Counted from the stretch's first letter, positions 44,221 through 52,579 are shown. The stretch: DNA of 64,000 bases from an uncultured Ruminococcus sp. (GCA_902776185.1 CACYPH010000001.1:62001-126000); one strand, 5' to 3'. Notes: generated from the letters alone by a model not told the origin. Translations and numbers: made by a program.

Positions 44221-45708
44221 ATGCCTGACCAAACATCAACAATCGTATCAAAAGTATGGGGAATGTGTAATCCGCTGCGGGATGACGGCGTGTCTTACGG
44301 CGATTATCTGGAGCAGCTGACCTACCTCATCTTCATCAAAATGTCATATGAATACTCTCTGCCGCCTTACAGGCGCAACGTCGGTATCCCCGAGGGCTAC
44401 ACCTGGGCGGATATGAACTCGCTCAAGGGCGCTGAGCTGGAGGAGAAGTACAAGGCGATCCTCGAGAAGCTCGGCGAGCAGGGCGGTATCCTCACCAAGA
44501 TCTTCAAGGGCGCTGTCAACAAGATCAGCAACGCCGCTATCCTCTATCGCGTCGTCCAGATGATCGATAAGGAAAAGTGGGTGTCGATGTCCTCGGACGT
44601 CAAGGGCGAAATCTATGAGGGACTCTTGCAGAAGAACGCGGAGGATATCAAGAGCGGCGCCGGTCAGTATTTTACGCCCCGTCCGCTGATCCGCGCGATG
44701 GTGCGCTGTGTCCGTCCCGAACCGATGAAAACCGTAGCGGATCCCTGCTGCGGCAGCGGCGGCTTCTTCCTTGCGGCGCATGAGTATATCGCCGATCCCG
44801 CGCATTATACCCTCGACCGTGAGGCAAAGGAGTTTTTGAAGAGCAAGACCTTCTACGGCAACGAGATCGTCCCCGCGACCTACAAGACCGCGCTGATGAA
44901 TCTGTATCTGCACAACATCGGCGATATCTACGGCGATGTGCCGATCACGCTCGGCGACGCGCTGTTGACCGATCCCGGTACGCGCGTTGACTATGTGTTG
45001 ACGAATCCACCCTTCGGCAAGAAATCTTCGATCACCTTCACCAACGACGAGGGTGAGCAGGAAGAGGACGAGCTGGTATATAACCGTCAGGACTTCTGGA
45101 CGACCAGCTCCAACAAACAGCTCAATTTCGTTCAGCATATCCACACCCTGCTCAAAGCGAACGGTAAAGCGGCTGTCGTCGTGCCGGATAATGTGCTGTT
45201 TGAGGGCGGCGCCGGTGAGACCGTGCGTAAGAAGCTGCTCGAAACCACCGACCTGCATACGATCCTGCGCCTGCCGACCGGTATCTTCTACAAGCCCGGC
45301 GTCAAGGCGAATGTCATCTTCTTCGATAAGCGTCCAGCGAGCGCCGATGTGCAGACCAAGGAGGTCTGGATCTATGACCTGCGGACGAATATGCATTTTA
45401 CCTTGAAGCAGAATCCGATGAAGGACGCTGACCTCGAGGATTTTATACAGTGCTATAATCCCGAGAATCGCCATCAGCGCAAGGAAACATGGAGTGAGGA
45501 TAACCCCGACGGCAGATGGAGAAGATACAGCATCGACGATGTCCTTGCAAGGGATAAAACGAGCCTCGATATCTTCTGGATCAAGGACAAGTCCTTAGCC
45601 GACCTCGATAACCTACCCTCGCCCGACGCCCTCGCCGCGGATATCATCGAAAACCTCCAGAGCGCTCTGGAGAGCTTCAAGGAACTGCAAGCACAATTGG
45701 ATAAATAA
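44221..45708 (+). CDS. hsdM: Type I N6-adenine DNA methyltransferase
   Basis: The 495-residue product has an HsdM N-terminal helical domain (about 8-135), the SAM motif DPCCGSGGF (174-182) and the catalytic NPPF (262-265). It methylates adenine at the sites chosen by HsdS and is needed for both modification and cleavage. Base composition is host-like, as for hsdR, and distinct from the three AT-rich genes before it. Being last and apart from hsdS is unusual, since hsdM usually precedes hsdS. TAGGAG precedes the ATG. Confidence 0.95.
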   Translation: MPDQTSTIVSKVWGMCNPLRDDGVSYGDYLEQLTYLIFIKMSYEYSLPPYRRNVGIPEGYTWADMNSLKGAELEEKYKAILEKLGEQGGILTKIFKGAVNKISNAAILYRVVQMIDKEKWVSMSSDVKGEIYEGLLQKNAEDIKSGAGQYFTPRPLIRAMVRCVRPEPMKTVADPCCGSGGFFLAAHEYIADPAHYTLDREAKEFLKSKTFYGNEIVPATYKTALMNLYLHNIGDIYGDVPITLGDALLTDPGTRVDYVLTNPPFGKKSSITFTNDEGEQEEDELVYNRQDFWTTSSNKQLNFVQHIHTLLKANGKAAVVVPDNVLFEGGAGETVRKKLLETTDLHTILRLPTGIFYKPGVKANVIFFDKRPASADVQTKEVWIYDLRTNMHFTLKQNPMKDADLEDFIQCYNPENRHQRKETWSEDNPDGRWRRYSIDDVLARDKTSLDIFWIKDKSLADLDNLPSPDALAADIIENLQSALESFKELQAQLDK

Positions 45709-46018
45709 CTGCAATCCACTCTGATTGATTTCAGGGTGGATGTTCTTTTATGGCTCTGCATAGGGAGTGTCTATTGAACTAACAAATTTGTTTAACCTCA
45801 ACTGAAATCTCAGCACAACTAAATCAACTCAAAAACGGCTTGAACACTGACTCTTCAAGTGAAATGCAAGATGTTTTACAGCATTTTGGAGTCAAAATCA
45901 AAGATCATAGTGAAATCACCCTACCTTCTCCTAAAAATGCGATACAGCTCAATTCTGGACGTTTTAAAGCTATTTTACGATACAGTTCAGACTGTATTAT
46001 CTTACACTTGCAAATGGG
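45709..46018 (+). other. Gap with a possible decayed reading frame
   Basis: In frame from 45783 to 46022 an open stretch reads STEISAQLNQLKNGLN then SSEMQDVLQHFGVKIKDHSE. It has no ATG or ribosome site and runs into the convergent gene. I recognise nothing in it. It may be the degraded end of a gene lost from the element. Confidence 0.3.
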
Positions 46019-46894
46019 CTAACTAATTGACTGTTTATCCTCCACAGTATCGCTTTCTCGTTTCACGATAAAGCTGTCGATGATATCGGCGTTATAGAGA
46101 AGGGTAAGCACATAGGCTTTCGGATTATGTACCCGCTTGGTTGTATGATCTATCTGATCAAAGACTTTTTCTATTTGCTCAGAGGTAATTTTCAAAAATT
46201 TGCTTCTGACAGCTTCTTTTGAATACTTCTTTTTACCAATATGAAAATCTTGGCTCATAGAATAAAACGGTTCCATGATCAACTCCATTATCTCATACAC
46301 GCGTTCAGAGCCATATTTCACCACTAACGCCTCATATCGGATATTTCTTTCGATCAAATCCCGATAAAACCCTGTTTGCTTCATCGTTTGATTCTCGCGC
46401 ACGCGCGCGTTCAATCGTGTCTTGTCTTTTGTTATATCAGTACTTGCTCTATTAGTGCTTGATATATTAGTATTTAATTGTGTGGGGTTCGCCTGTATAG
46501 GAAAATCCTGTTTAGGCTTTTCCTGATCAGGGCTTTCTGTAACAGGTTTTACCTTTTGTGGTTTTTGCGGTTCATGGTTATTGGATTCAGAGAGTTTGCA
46601 GGCAGGGTGTTCATAGATAACATATTCCATCCTGCCAAGACTGCCGTCCTTACGACGGAATCGTTTTCGAACCAAATAGCCCTCTGCTTCTAATTCTTTT
46701 AGTGCTGTAGAAATAGAATCAACACCGTCCTTGCAAATGCTCGCAAGCCCTCTGGTAGTATAGTCCCAATCCTCCGGCAGCGACAGCATGAGCGACAATA
46801 ACCCCTTCGCTTTGAGAGATAGATTCTTGTTCTTGAAATGGTGATTGCTCATGATCGTGAAATCTTTTGTTTTTTCAATTCTGAATACTGACAT
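46019..46894 (-). CDS. DUF6017-type replication/HTH protein
   Basis: The 291-residue product starts MSVFRIEKTKDFTIMSNHHF, a hallmark of Firmicutes plasmid and ICE proteins. It has an N-terminal winged helix (SLKAKGLLSLMLSLPEDWDY, GLASICKDGVDSISTALKE), a Gln/Pro-rich linker and a C-terminal DUF6017 domain (YDLIERNIRYE-like, HNPKAYVLTLLYNADI). It is presumed to help replicate or maintain the excised element. TAGGAGG lies upstream of the ATG, and a hairpin-plus-T leader precedes it (46934-46954). At the right end of the element. Confidence 0.75.
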   Translation of the reverse strand: MSVFRIEKTKDFTIMSNHHFKNKNLSLKAKGLLSLMLSLPEDWDYTTRGLASICKDGVDSISTALKELEAEGYLVRKRFRRKDGSLGRMEYVIYEHPACKLSESNNHEPQKPQKVKPVTESPDQEKPKQDFPIQANPTQLNTNISSTNRASTDITKDKTRLNARVRENQTMKQTGFYRDLIERNIRYEALVVKYGSERVYEIMELIMEPFYSMSQDFHIGKKKYSKEAVRSKFLKITSEQIEKVFDQIDHTTKRVHNPKAYVLTLLYNADIIDSFIVKRESDTVEDKQSIS

Positions 46895-46933
46895 TTATTG
46901 TCCTCCTAAAGTTTAAAAAATGGCATAAAAATA

Positions 46934-46954
46934 TCCCTGACATGATATCAGGGA
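46934..46954 (-). terminator. Attenuator-like hairpin before the DUF6017 gene
   Basis: On the minus strand TCCCTGA and TCAGGGA pair around TATCATG and are followed by TATTTTTATG, upstream of the ribosome site. It could limit expression of the replication protein. Confidence 0.4.
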
Positions 46955-47020
46955 ATATATAAATATTTATATATTGAGTTTTACATAATTCGTTTGCTAC
47001 CTGTGCTTCAACTCATTTTG

Positions 47021-47043
47021 GTTCATTATTAGTTCATTGTTTT
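47021..47043. repeat. Putative integrase arm-type site, right
   Basis: GTTCATTATTAGTTCATTG and four more T; direct repeat of 33882-33904 (21/23), about 104 bp inside the right core. Confidence 0.5.
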
Positions 47044-47068
47044 AGTGAAATCTTATGCAATAAAGTGA

Positions 47069-47132
47069 AACGTCGTGAAAGCAAGAATGGCTTAAAACCT
47101 GACTTTCTGACACTTCGTGCAACGTCGTGAAA
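47069..47132. repeat. Two direct repeats near the right end
   Basis: AACGTCGTGAAA occurs at 47069-47080 and 47121-47132. These may be binding sites for the excisionase-like protein or the integrase. Confidence 0.4.
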
Positions 47133-47146
47133 CACCAATGTTTTGC

Positions 47147-47169
47147 TTCGACTCCAGTCACTCGGACCA
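47147..47169 (+). repeat. attR core
   Basis: Exact 23-nt copy of the tRNA-Pro 3' end. The native tRNA terminator follows immediately. Confidence 0.9.
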
Positions 47170-47172
47170 TAA

Positions 47173-47200
47173 AGGTTGGGCTTTCGCTCAACCTTTTTTT
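47173..47200 (+). terminator. Original tRNA-Pro terminator, displaced
   Basis: AGGTTGGGC and GCTCAACCT (one G-T pair) enclose TTTC and are followed by seven T. It lies 3 nt after the attR copy of the tRNA end. Confidence 0.8.
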
Positions 47201-47207
47201 GTTAATT

Positions 47208-47232
47208 GCCCTCGATTCAATCGGGGGCTTTT
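47208..47232 (+). terminator. Second hairpin after attR
   Basis: GCCCTCGAT and ATCGGGGGC (one G-T pair), loop TCA, followed by TTTTGG. Nothing else is evident between here and 47374. Confidence 0.6.
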
Positions 47233-47374
47233 GGTTAACAAAAGGATCGCCCTCACTATCAGCGAGGACGATCCGAAGATCAAAGAGAATGTCCAATTGA
47301 AACGCAAATGCGTCATGAAGGTTACGTCTTACAGCAAAAGCGGCGTTCCCGATCGAGAGGGGAGAGATAACAGC

Positions 47375-48499
47375 TTATTCCGGATGATTGTTACCGCCGC
47401 CGTTCATCTCGGTATTTCTCTGCAGCTCGTTCTTTGCGGCGTCCTTACCGGAAGCAAACAGCTTTTTCACCGTCTCTTTGATATCGCTCCTGCTGTCAGG
47501 ATCGATCTGCGCGGCGGCTTTGACGATCGCCGTGAAGGAGTCCCATTTGTTTTCTGAGATCTCCCTGAGCGTTTTTGCCCCGGAAGCCTCCAAGGCATCA
47601 AAAACGCCGTTCACTAAGATCTGTTTATTTTCGGCGCTCAGCCCGGCGATCCATTCGGACAAGGTTTCGTCCATGAACAGGCTCGCGTCTGCCCGTTCGT
47701 CGGCGCTCTCGAACGACGCGCCCATCACGCACCACGAATACGGATTGTGCTGCATGATGCCCTTTGCATCGCTTTTGATGATCCTGCGCGTCGCTTTGCT
47801 GAGCAGCAGGATGCCGATGAGAGAGCTGTCGGGGATGATCTTGACCGTTTTGCTGAGGACGGAAAGATACTGATCGGATTCGGCAACCTGATTGTTAAAG
47901 CCGGGGCCGTCGTTGGAATAGACTTTGACGACCCTGTGCTTGACGGCTTCATCACAGAATGCGGCGGCATATACGGCGAAGTTGCCGCCCTTTGAATGTC
48001 CGCCGACAATCAGGTCTCCGCGCGTTTTCTCAGCAACGCGGTTGACATACATCACCGCCTCGTTCTGACCCGGTGTCTCGGGAAGAAAACTGAGGTTGCA
48101 GTCCTCACGCCAACCGACGATGGTGTTGTCTGTTCCGCGAAAAGCGACATATGCCAAGCCGTCGGAAATGATGAATGTCACGGCGGCAAACTGCAGCTGC
48201 TGTTCGACGTCAATCTTGTTGATGTACCATTGAACGCGGATATCTTTGAATCGCGCCGACTGTGCGGCTTTTTGCAGCAGCGGCTGAGGATTGTTTGCCA
48301 TAAATGACTGATCGTAACCTGCCGCTGTATACAGCTGATACAGCTCCTCAATGGTGGGGGAGCTGCTGTCATCCTCGGATACCAGATGATCCATATTCAG
48401 ATAGGCTAAAGTGGAGAAGATCAGATTATCGACCTCATTGAGACTGCTTTGCGCAAAGGTGAGGTCGCCTCTCCAGTCGATATAATCAAGAATATTCAT
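47375..48499 (-). CDS. DUF2974/Mbeg1-like alpha/beta hydrolase
   Basis: The 374-residue product has an N-terminal motif LNEVDNLIFSTLAYLNMDHL and a lipase-3-like core with VAFRGTD and the nucleophile elbow GGHSKGG (Ser169). It is a putative cytoplasmic esterase or lipase; no substrate is known. GAGGAAAA precedes the ATG. A remnant of a second copy lies at 49360-49479 on the same strand, beyond the XRE gene. Confidence 0.85.
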   Translation of the reverse strand: MNILDYIDWRGDLTFAQSSLNEVDNLIFSTLAYLNMDHLVSEDDSSSPTIEELYQLYTAAGYDQSFMANNPQPLLQKAAQSARFKDIRVQWYINKIDVEQQLQFAAVTFIISDGLAYVAFRGTDNTIVGWREDCNLSFLPETPGQNEAVMYVNRVAEKTRGDLIVGGHSKGGNFAVYAAAFCDEAVKHRVVKVYSNDGPGFNNQVAESDQYLSVLSKTVKIIPDSSLIGILLLSKATRRIIKSDAKGIMQHNPYSWCVMGASFESADERADASLFMDETLSEWIAGLSAENKQILVNGVFDALEASGAKTLREISENKWDSFTAIVKAAAQIDPDSRSDIKETVKKLFASGKDAAKNELQRNTEMNGGGNNHPE

Positions 48500-48702
48500 A
48501 GCGTTTTCCTCAAAATAAATTTTGAATCATTTGCTGACAGGACTGATTATACCAGACAAATATGGCTTTGTCTATGACGCTGAACTTCATCTCTGTATTC
48601 TTTTGAGATGGAATTGCTCGGGAAATCATTCCGCGATAGGATCTATCACTGTGGATAAAAAGCGTTGTTACGCAAAGTAACAGTGGTGTCACAGATAGTA
48701 TA

Positions 48703-48731
48703 TTGCTTTTAATTTGCTTTTTAACTATACT
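48703..48731 (+). promoter_or_regulatory. Promoter of the 48765 XRE gene
   Basis: TTGCTT (48703-48708), 17 nt, TATACT (48726-48731). A GTTAC-GCAAA-GTAAC dyad just upstream (near 48666-48680) could be an operator. Confidence 0.65.
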
Positions 48732-48764
48732 GAAAGTGCCAAATCAAGCAAGGAGGTCATCACA

Positions 48765-49355
48765 ATGACATTAGGCGAAAAAATAAAAGAAGTGAGAAAA
48801 CAGGCAGGGATGTCGCAGGAAGAATTATCCGGGAAGCTGGGTGTTTCACGCAGTGCAGTTGCAAAATGGGAATGCGATAAGGGGATTCCGGATGTGGATA
48901 ATCTGAAAATGCTGTCACAGCTTTTAGATGTAAGTATTGATTATTTACTGGATAACGGCGAAACCCTTGATAAGGCGGTCATAAAAGAGTCGATTGATCT
49001 TACCAAATACGGCAAAGGTAGCAGTAAGACGAAAAAGGATAGAATCATCCGAGAAAAACATCCCGAAGCAGTCATTCATCCGCTGCTTGCAAAAACAAAA
49101 CTGACAAAGGGCGAGGCGGCGCTTGACTGGGGTATTGTATTAGTCACCGATGCACCTGCCGGTATTCCCGGTTTAATCCACTCTTTTCAAAACTCCGGCA
49201 ACAGGTACTATATGGTAGAACAAGGCGAGAAGCAGTTGCTTGTACTGATCACCGATGAATTTATGGTGAGCCGTGAACTGGCGCAAAAACAACACACCAA
49301 CAAATTTGAAATCGGCAATATTCAGTTCACGAAATGCTCGTATAAGGTTAAGTAA
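48765..49355 (+). CDS. XRE-family regulator with C-terminal sensing region
   Basis: Start at ATG 48765 (MTLGEKIKEVRKQAGMSQEE) after AAGGAGG; the upstream in-frame ATG has no site. The 196-residue product has an HTH (residues 5-60, VSRSAVAKWECDKGIPDVDN). A C-terminal domain of about 110 residues (LTKGEAALDWGIVLVTDAPA) resembles those of stress or phage-linked regulators. The target is unknown. It is bracketed by an intact and a decayed DUF2974 gene. Confidence 0.8.
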   Translation: MTLGEKIKEVRKQAGMSQEELSGKLGVSRSAVAKWECDKGIPDVDNLKMLSQLLDVSIDYLLDNGETLDKAVIKESIDLTKYGKGSSKTKKDRIIREKHPEAVIHPLLAKTKLTKGEAALDWGIVLVTDAPAGIPGLIHSFQNSGNRYYMVEQGEKQLLVLITDEFMVSRELAQKQHTNKFEIGNIQFTKCSYKVK

Positions 49356-49359
49356 TCCC

Positions 49360-49479
49360 TTAGCAGTATTTTTTCTGCCGATTGGGTACCGAATGATCCA
49401 TGTTCAGGAATACTAAGGTCGAGTAAATGAGATTATCGACCTCGTAATCCTCAAAACTGATGTTAAAAGATAGGAATGC
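49360..49479 (-). pseudogene. Remnant of a second DUF2974 gene
   Basis: On the minus strand the reading frame gives FNISFEDYEVDNLIYSTLVF, then LNMDHSVPN, and a stop. This matches residues about 14-40 of the DUF2974 protein at 47375-48499, and the DNA is also similar. The rest of the gene is gone on both sides. Confidence 0.65.
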
Positions 49480-49486
49480 AAACCCA

Positions 49487-50713
49487 TCATCCCTGCTTTT
49501 TGATCACGCCCATAATCAGTCTTCCACAGTATGGGCAGCTGTAGTTTTCGCTGACTGCTCCGACGATCGGCGCGCCGCAGCCCGGGCAGCGATCTTTGAC
49601 GATTTGCTTTGCAAGTGAGATTTTCAGCTCCGGGCCGTGTTTGTTAGGCGAGCATCCGAGCAGATAGCCCTCCTTGATCGATTTGACGATCCGCTTGTAA
49701 AGGATATCGGGCGTCAGACTGCTCCTCTGTCCCAGCGGAGAATTCGCTCTATTCAACTCGGTCAGCTCGGACAAGGATATAAAAGGCTTGGTTGCTTTTG
49801 CAAAAATCTTAGCGTAGCGCAGGGCGGTTTCTATGGATAACATCCGCACAAAGGTGAACACAAGCGCCGCGCCGACAGCGACAAGAGCGAACGCGGAAAA
49901 GATGATCACATTCATCATGCTTGCCCGGATCAGCTCGAATGAAGAATAACTGTGCCCCGAAAGCAAGGTCTCTCTCAGATATTCCTCGTTGTTATAATTG
50001 GAAACAAAGTTCAAGAATACGATCAAAAAGATAAGGACAAAAAACAGAGCGACGCCGAAGCACACGGCATATCGGATTCGTTTTGCGTTCAATCGAGGCG
50101 CTTCGTAATAGGACGGGTCGCCCGGCTTTCGGCTCGCATTGTCCTCTATGTAGTAGAAGCGCTGTCCCGACACGACCTGTGCGGTCAGATCGGAGCTGCC
50201 GCAGTACGGACATGCCCCCGTAAAATATACGCGCTTCTCCATCAGTCCGCCGCAGCTGCGGCAGGAGCAGGTGACGGTTTTGCTGTATAACTCGATCGCT
50301 TCGGGATATTGACGATTGCCGGTGCGGATGATTCTGAAATTTTTCATATATAACAGATGCAGCAGCGCAATGCGGCTTTTGATCTGCGCGGGCGTTTTAC
50401 CCGTCACCTCGGCAAGCTCTGCATAATCAACGTATCCATTCAAATCGCCTTCAAAATAATTGGAGAAGAAGCAAGCGTCGTTGATCAATCGCCGCGAGCC
50501 TCTTGAGCATATCATCATCATTACGCCGATCAGAAACAGTGCAATCGATCCGGGCGTGCTTTCGGCATTGATGATCGTGTTCCAATCGCCGAAGTAATAC
50601 ACCGTCAGCTCAACCATATTCGACGCGGTAACCGCCGTAAAGAAGATTCCGAGAATCAGCAAAATGACATTCTTGACTTTCAAGAACTTGATCAATGCGT
50701 TTTTCAAATACAT
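49487..50713 (-). CDS. Membrane protein with zinc ribbons
   Basis: The 408-residue product has membrane pairs near 15-70 and 215-295. Between them is a soluble part with a zinc ribbon (CSCRSCGGLMEKRVYF, GACPYCGSSDL). A C-terminal ribbon CPGCGAPIVG...CPYCG ends the protein. Two winged-helix-like stretches (YAELAEVTGKTPAQIKSRI; SLTPDILYKRIVKSIKEGYL) lie on the soluble parts. No family is recognised. AAAGGATAG precedes the ATG. Confidence 0.65.
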   Translation of the reverse strand: MYLKNALIKFLKVKNVILLILGIFFTAVTASNMVELTVYYFGDWNTIINAESTPGSIALFLIGVMMMICSRGSRRLINDACFFSNYFEGDLNGYVDYAELAEVTGKTPAQIKSRIALLHLLYMKNFRIIRTGNRQYPEAIELYSKTVTCSCRSCGGLMEKRVYFTGACPYCGSSDLTAQVVSGQRFYYIEDNASRKPGDPSYYEAPRLNAKRIRYAVCFGVALFFVLIFLIVFLNFVSNYNNEEYLRETLLSGHSYSSFELIRASMMNVIIFSAFALVAVGAALVFTFVRMLSIETALRYAKIFAKATKPFISLSELTELNRANSPLGQRSSLTPDILYKRIVKSIKEGYLLGCSPNKHGPELKISLAKQIVKDRCPGCGAPIVGAVSENYSCPYCGRLIMGVIKKQG

Positions 50714-50956
50714 AAAGCTAACTATCCTTTCAACCGCTTCTTTTTTGGGCTTCTTCTATTCACAGTGTATTGTATTAGGATTATTGTATCATAGAATATA
50801 CCATATCACAAATCGAAATGGTTGACAATACATCTCGTATATCCTCTGATCAAAAAACAGCCGTGACGTCTGCATAAAAATCTTGGTTTTTCAGAACGCT
50901 CGATTTTTTGCGACTGTGATATTATAATTGAAAGGAACGTTGAAAGGAGAATATTC

Positions 50957-51520
50957 ATGGGATTTTTTGATTCATTGAAAAAAGCAGCAAAAGACGTTGC
51001 CGGAGATCTCGGCAATATTGCCAAGGAAGCTGCCGGTGATATCGGCGCAAGCATCAAGGGCTATTCTATCATGCGTCCGTCGGATCTGAGCGGCACTCCT
51101 GCACAGGTCAGTGGATTCAGCTTTGAGGTTCCCGGAAATGTGTATCTGATCAGCACTTTCGGTCAGGATCTGGATTTCACCTACAAAGTGTCATTCGATG
51201 AGGACGACTGTGATGAGCTTGATAAGGCGAGCATCGCCGTTCAGAGCGACTTTACAGCGCAGCCGAAGGATTCGTTTAAAAACTTCGTTCGTTATAAGGT
51301 CAACGAACATCCGGTGATCTTCGAGCGCGTGACCTTCAAAACCGAGCCTCGCGTTTTATCCGGTATCAGCGTCAGCGGAAAGGAAAACATCGTCTATCGC
51401 TTCCGTCAGGGCGGCGCGGTCAAAGACCTTTCTCTTTCAATTCCCGATGATTGTCCCCGTGACGAGGCAGAATATGCAATGAAGGCGTTTGAGCTGATCG
51501 CGGCGACCTTTGCCTGCTGA
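50957..51520 (+). CDS. Conserved-looking protein of unknown function
   Basis: The 187-residue product has an amphipathic Ala/Gly/Asp N-terminus (MGFFDSLKKAAKDVAGDLGN) and a beta-rich domain (VSGFSFEVPGNVYLISTFGQ, IVYRFRQGGAVKDLS). There is no signal peptide. GAAAGGAGAA lies upstream of the ATG. I see no family match. Monocistronic, with terminator after. Confidence 0.65.
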   Translation: MGFFDSLKKAAKDVAGDLGNIAKEAAGDIGASIKGYSIMRPSDLSGTPAQVSGFSFEVPGNVYLISTFGQDLDFTYKVSFDEDDCDELDKASIAVQSDFTAQPKDSFKNFVRYKVNEHPVIFERVTFKTEPRVLSGISVSGKENIVYRFRQGGAVKDLSLSIPDDCPRDEAEYAMKAFELIAATFAC

Positions 51521-51576
51521 TCGTTATCTTTGCCGTTACCGATTAAAGCGATATAAATACCTTTTGGGTAAGATAC

Positions 51577-51608
51577 CGCCGCTTTCTCAATGAGAGAGCG
51601 GCGTTTTT
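51577..51608 (+). terminator. Terminator
   Basis: CGCCGCTTTCTC and GAGAGAGCGGCG (one G-T) with loop AAT, then TTTTTCTG. Confidence 0.8.
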
Positions 51609-51736
51609 CTGTGATGATTCCTTATTGCGCTTAGTATTTCAATCGTTCTGTATGCACAAAAAGCTGCGGGCTCAATGCCGCTTTGGCTTTAACGCGGTAA
51701 TATGGTAAAGTTTTTATGCGATAAAACAGGAATTTA

Positions 51737-51765
51737 TTGACAAAAGATATTTGATATTGTATAAT
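51737..51765 (+). promoter_or_regulatory. Promoter of the amino-acid ABC transporter operon
   Basis: TTGACA (51737-51742), 17 nt, TATAAT (51760-51765), exact consensus. A GCTGTTC-TCA-GAACAGC hairpin follows in the leader. Confidence 0.85.
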
Positions 51766-51823
51766 TAGCAAGGTCACCGCTGTTCTCAGAACAGCAGGAA
51801 ATATGAAAAAGAGGAGAATTTCA

Positions 51824-52579
51824 ATGAAAAAAGTATTGGCACTTGCACTGGCAGTCGTTATGATCGCTTCCGCAATGGTTCTCACCGGCTGCGGCGAAAA
51901 GAAGAATGACGAAAAAACCTACATCATCTATTCCGACAACGCATTTGCTCCGTTTGAGTATCTCGATGAGAGCACCGGTAAATATGTAGGCGTTGATATG
52001 GATATCATGGCTGCTGTTGCCGAGGATCAGGGCTTCAAGTATGAGATGAAAAACGAAGGCTTTGACCCCGCTATCGGCGCTGTTCAGGCAGGTCAGGCAG
52101 ACGCGATGATCGCCGGTATGACCATTACCGACGAGCGTAAAGAGAAGTTCGATTTCTCTGAGCCCTATTTCGATGACGGTCAGGTTATCGTTGCGAAAGA
52201 AGGCGTGACCCTCGATGATCTGAAGGGCAAGACCGTAGCGGCTAAGACCTCTACCGTCGGCGGCGAGTATGCCGAGTCCATCAAGGACGAGTATGGCTTC
52301 ACCATCAACTACTATGAGGGTTCCGATAATATGTATCAGGCAGTTCTCGCAGGCACCGACGTCGCTTGTGTTGAGGACTTCTCGGTTATCGGCTACGCGA
52401 TCAAGAGCGGTAAGGTCGATCTGAGCATCATTTCCGAAGAGCCTGCAAACGTCAAGGGCTATGGCTTCGCTGTCAAGAAGGGCGAGAATGCCGAGCTGCT
52501 CGAGAAGTTCGACGCAGGTCTCAAGAACATCAAGGAAAACGGCAAGCTCAAGGAAATCCTTGCAAAGTACGGTTATTGA
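51824..52579 (+). CDS. Polar amino-acid ABC transporter, substrate-binding lipoprotein
   Basis: Start at ATG 51824 (MKKVLALALAVVMIASAMVL, GAGGAG upstream). The 251-residue product has a lipobox LTGCGEK and a type II periplasmic-binding domain (SBP_bac_3): YSDNAFAPFEYLDESTGKYV, GMTITDERKEKFDFSEPYF, AAKTSTVGGEYAES. It binds a polar amino acid (glutamine, cystine or similar) outside the membrane for the permease and ATPase downstream. A stable hairpin after the gene probably raises its expression over the membrane parts. Confidence 0.92.
   Translation: MKKVLALALAVVMIASAMVLTGCGEKKNDEKTYIIYSDNAFAPFEYLDESTGKYVGVDMDIMAAVAEDQGFKYEMKNEGFDPAIGAVQAGQADAMIAGMTITDERKEKFDFSEPYFDDGQVIVAKEGVTLDDLKGKTVAAKTSTVGGEYAESIKDEYGFTINYYEGSDNMYQAVLAGTDVACVEDFSVIGYAIKSGKVDLSIISEEPANVKGYGFAVKKGENAELLEKFDAGLKNIKENGKLKEILAKYGY

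Larger units (their letters stand above)
33789..47169. mobile_element. Integrative element in tRNA-Pro, about 13.4 kb
   Basis: It is bounded by a perfect 23-bp direct repeat of the tRNA 3' end (33789-33811 and 47147-47169). The cargo is an integrase and excisionase-like pair next to the left end, ATPase, DUF3800 protein with 5' RNA, type I restriction-modification system with accessory genes, and a DUF6017-type replication protein at the right end. No relaxase, coupling protein or type IV secretion gene is seen, so it is not self-transmissible by known means. Confidence 0.9.

Noticed and set aside
44344..45474. 376-codon minus-strand ORF across hsdM
   Set aside because: Antisense of a gene with intact DPCCGSGGF and NPPF motifs.
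47117..47374. Reading frame continuing from the attR region (ISEDDPKIKENVQLKRK)
   Set aside because: No start codon or ribosome site, crosses two terminators and runs antisense into the DUF2974 gene; too weak to call.
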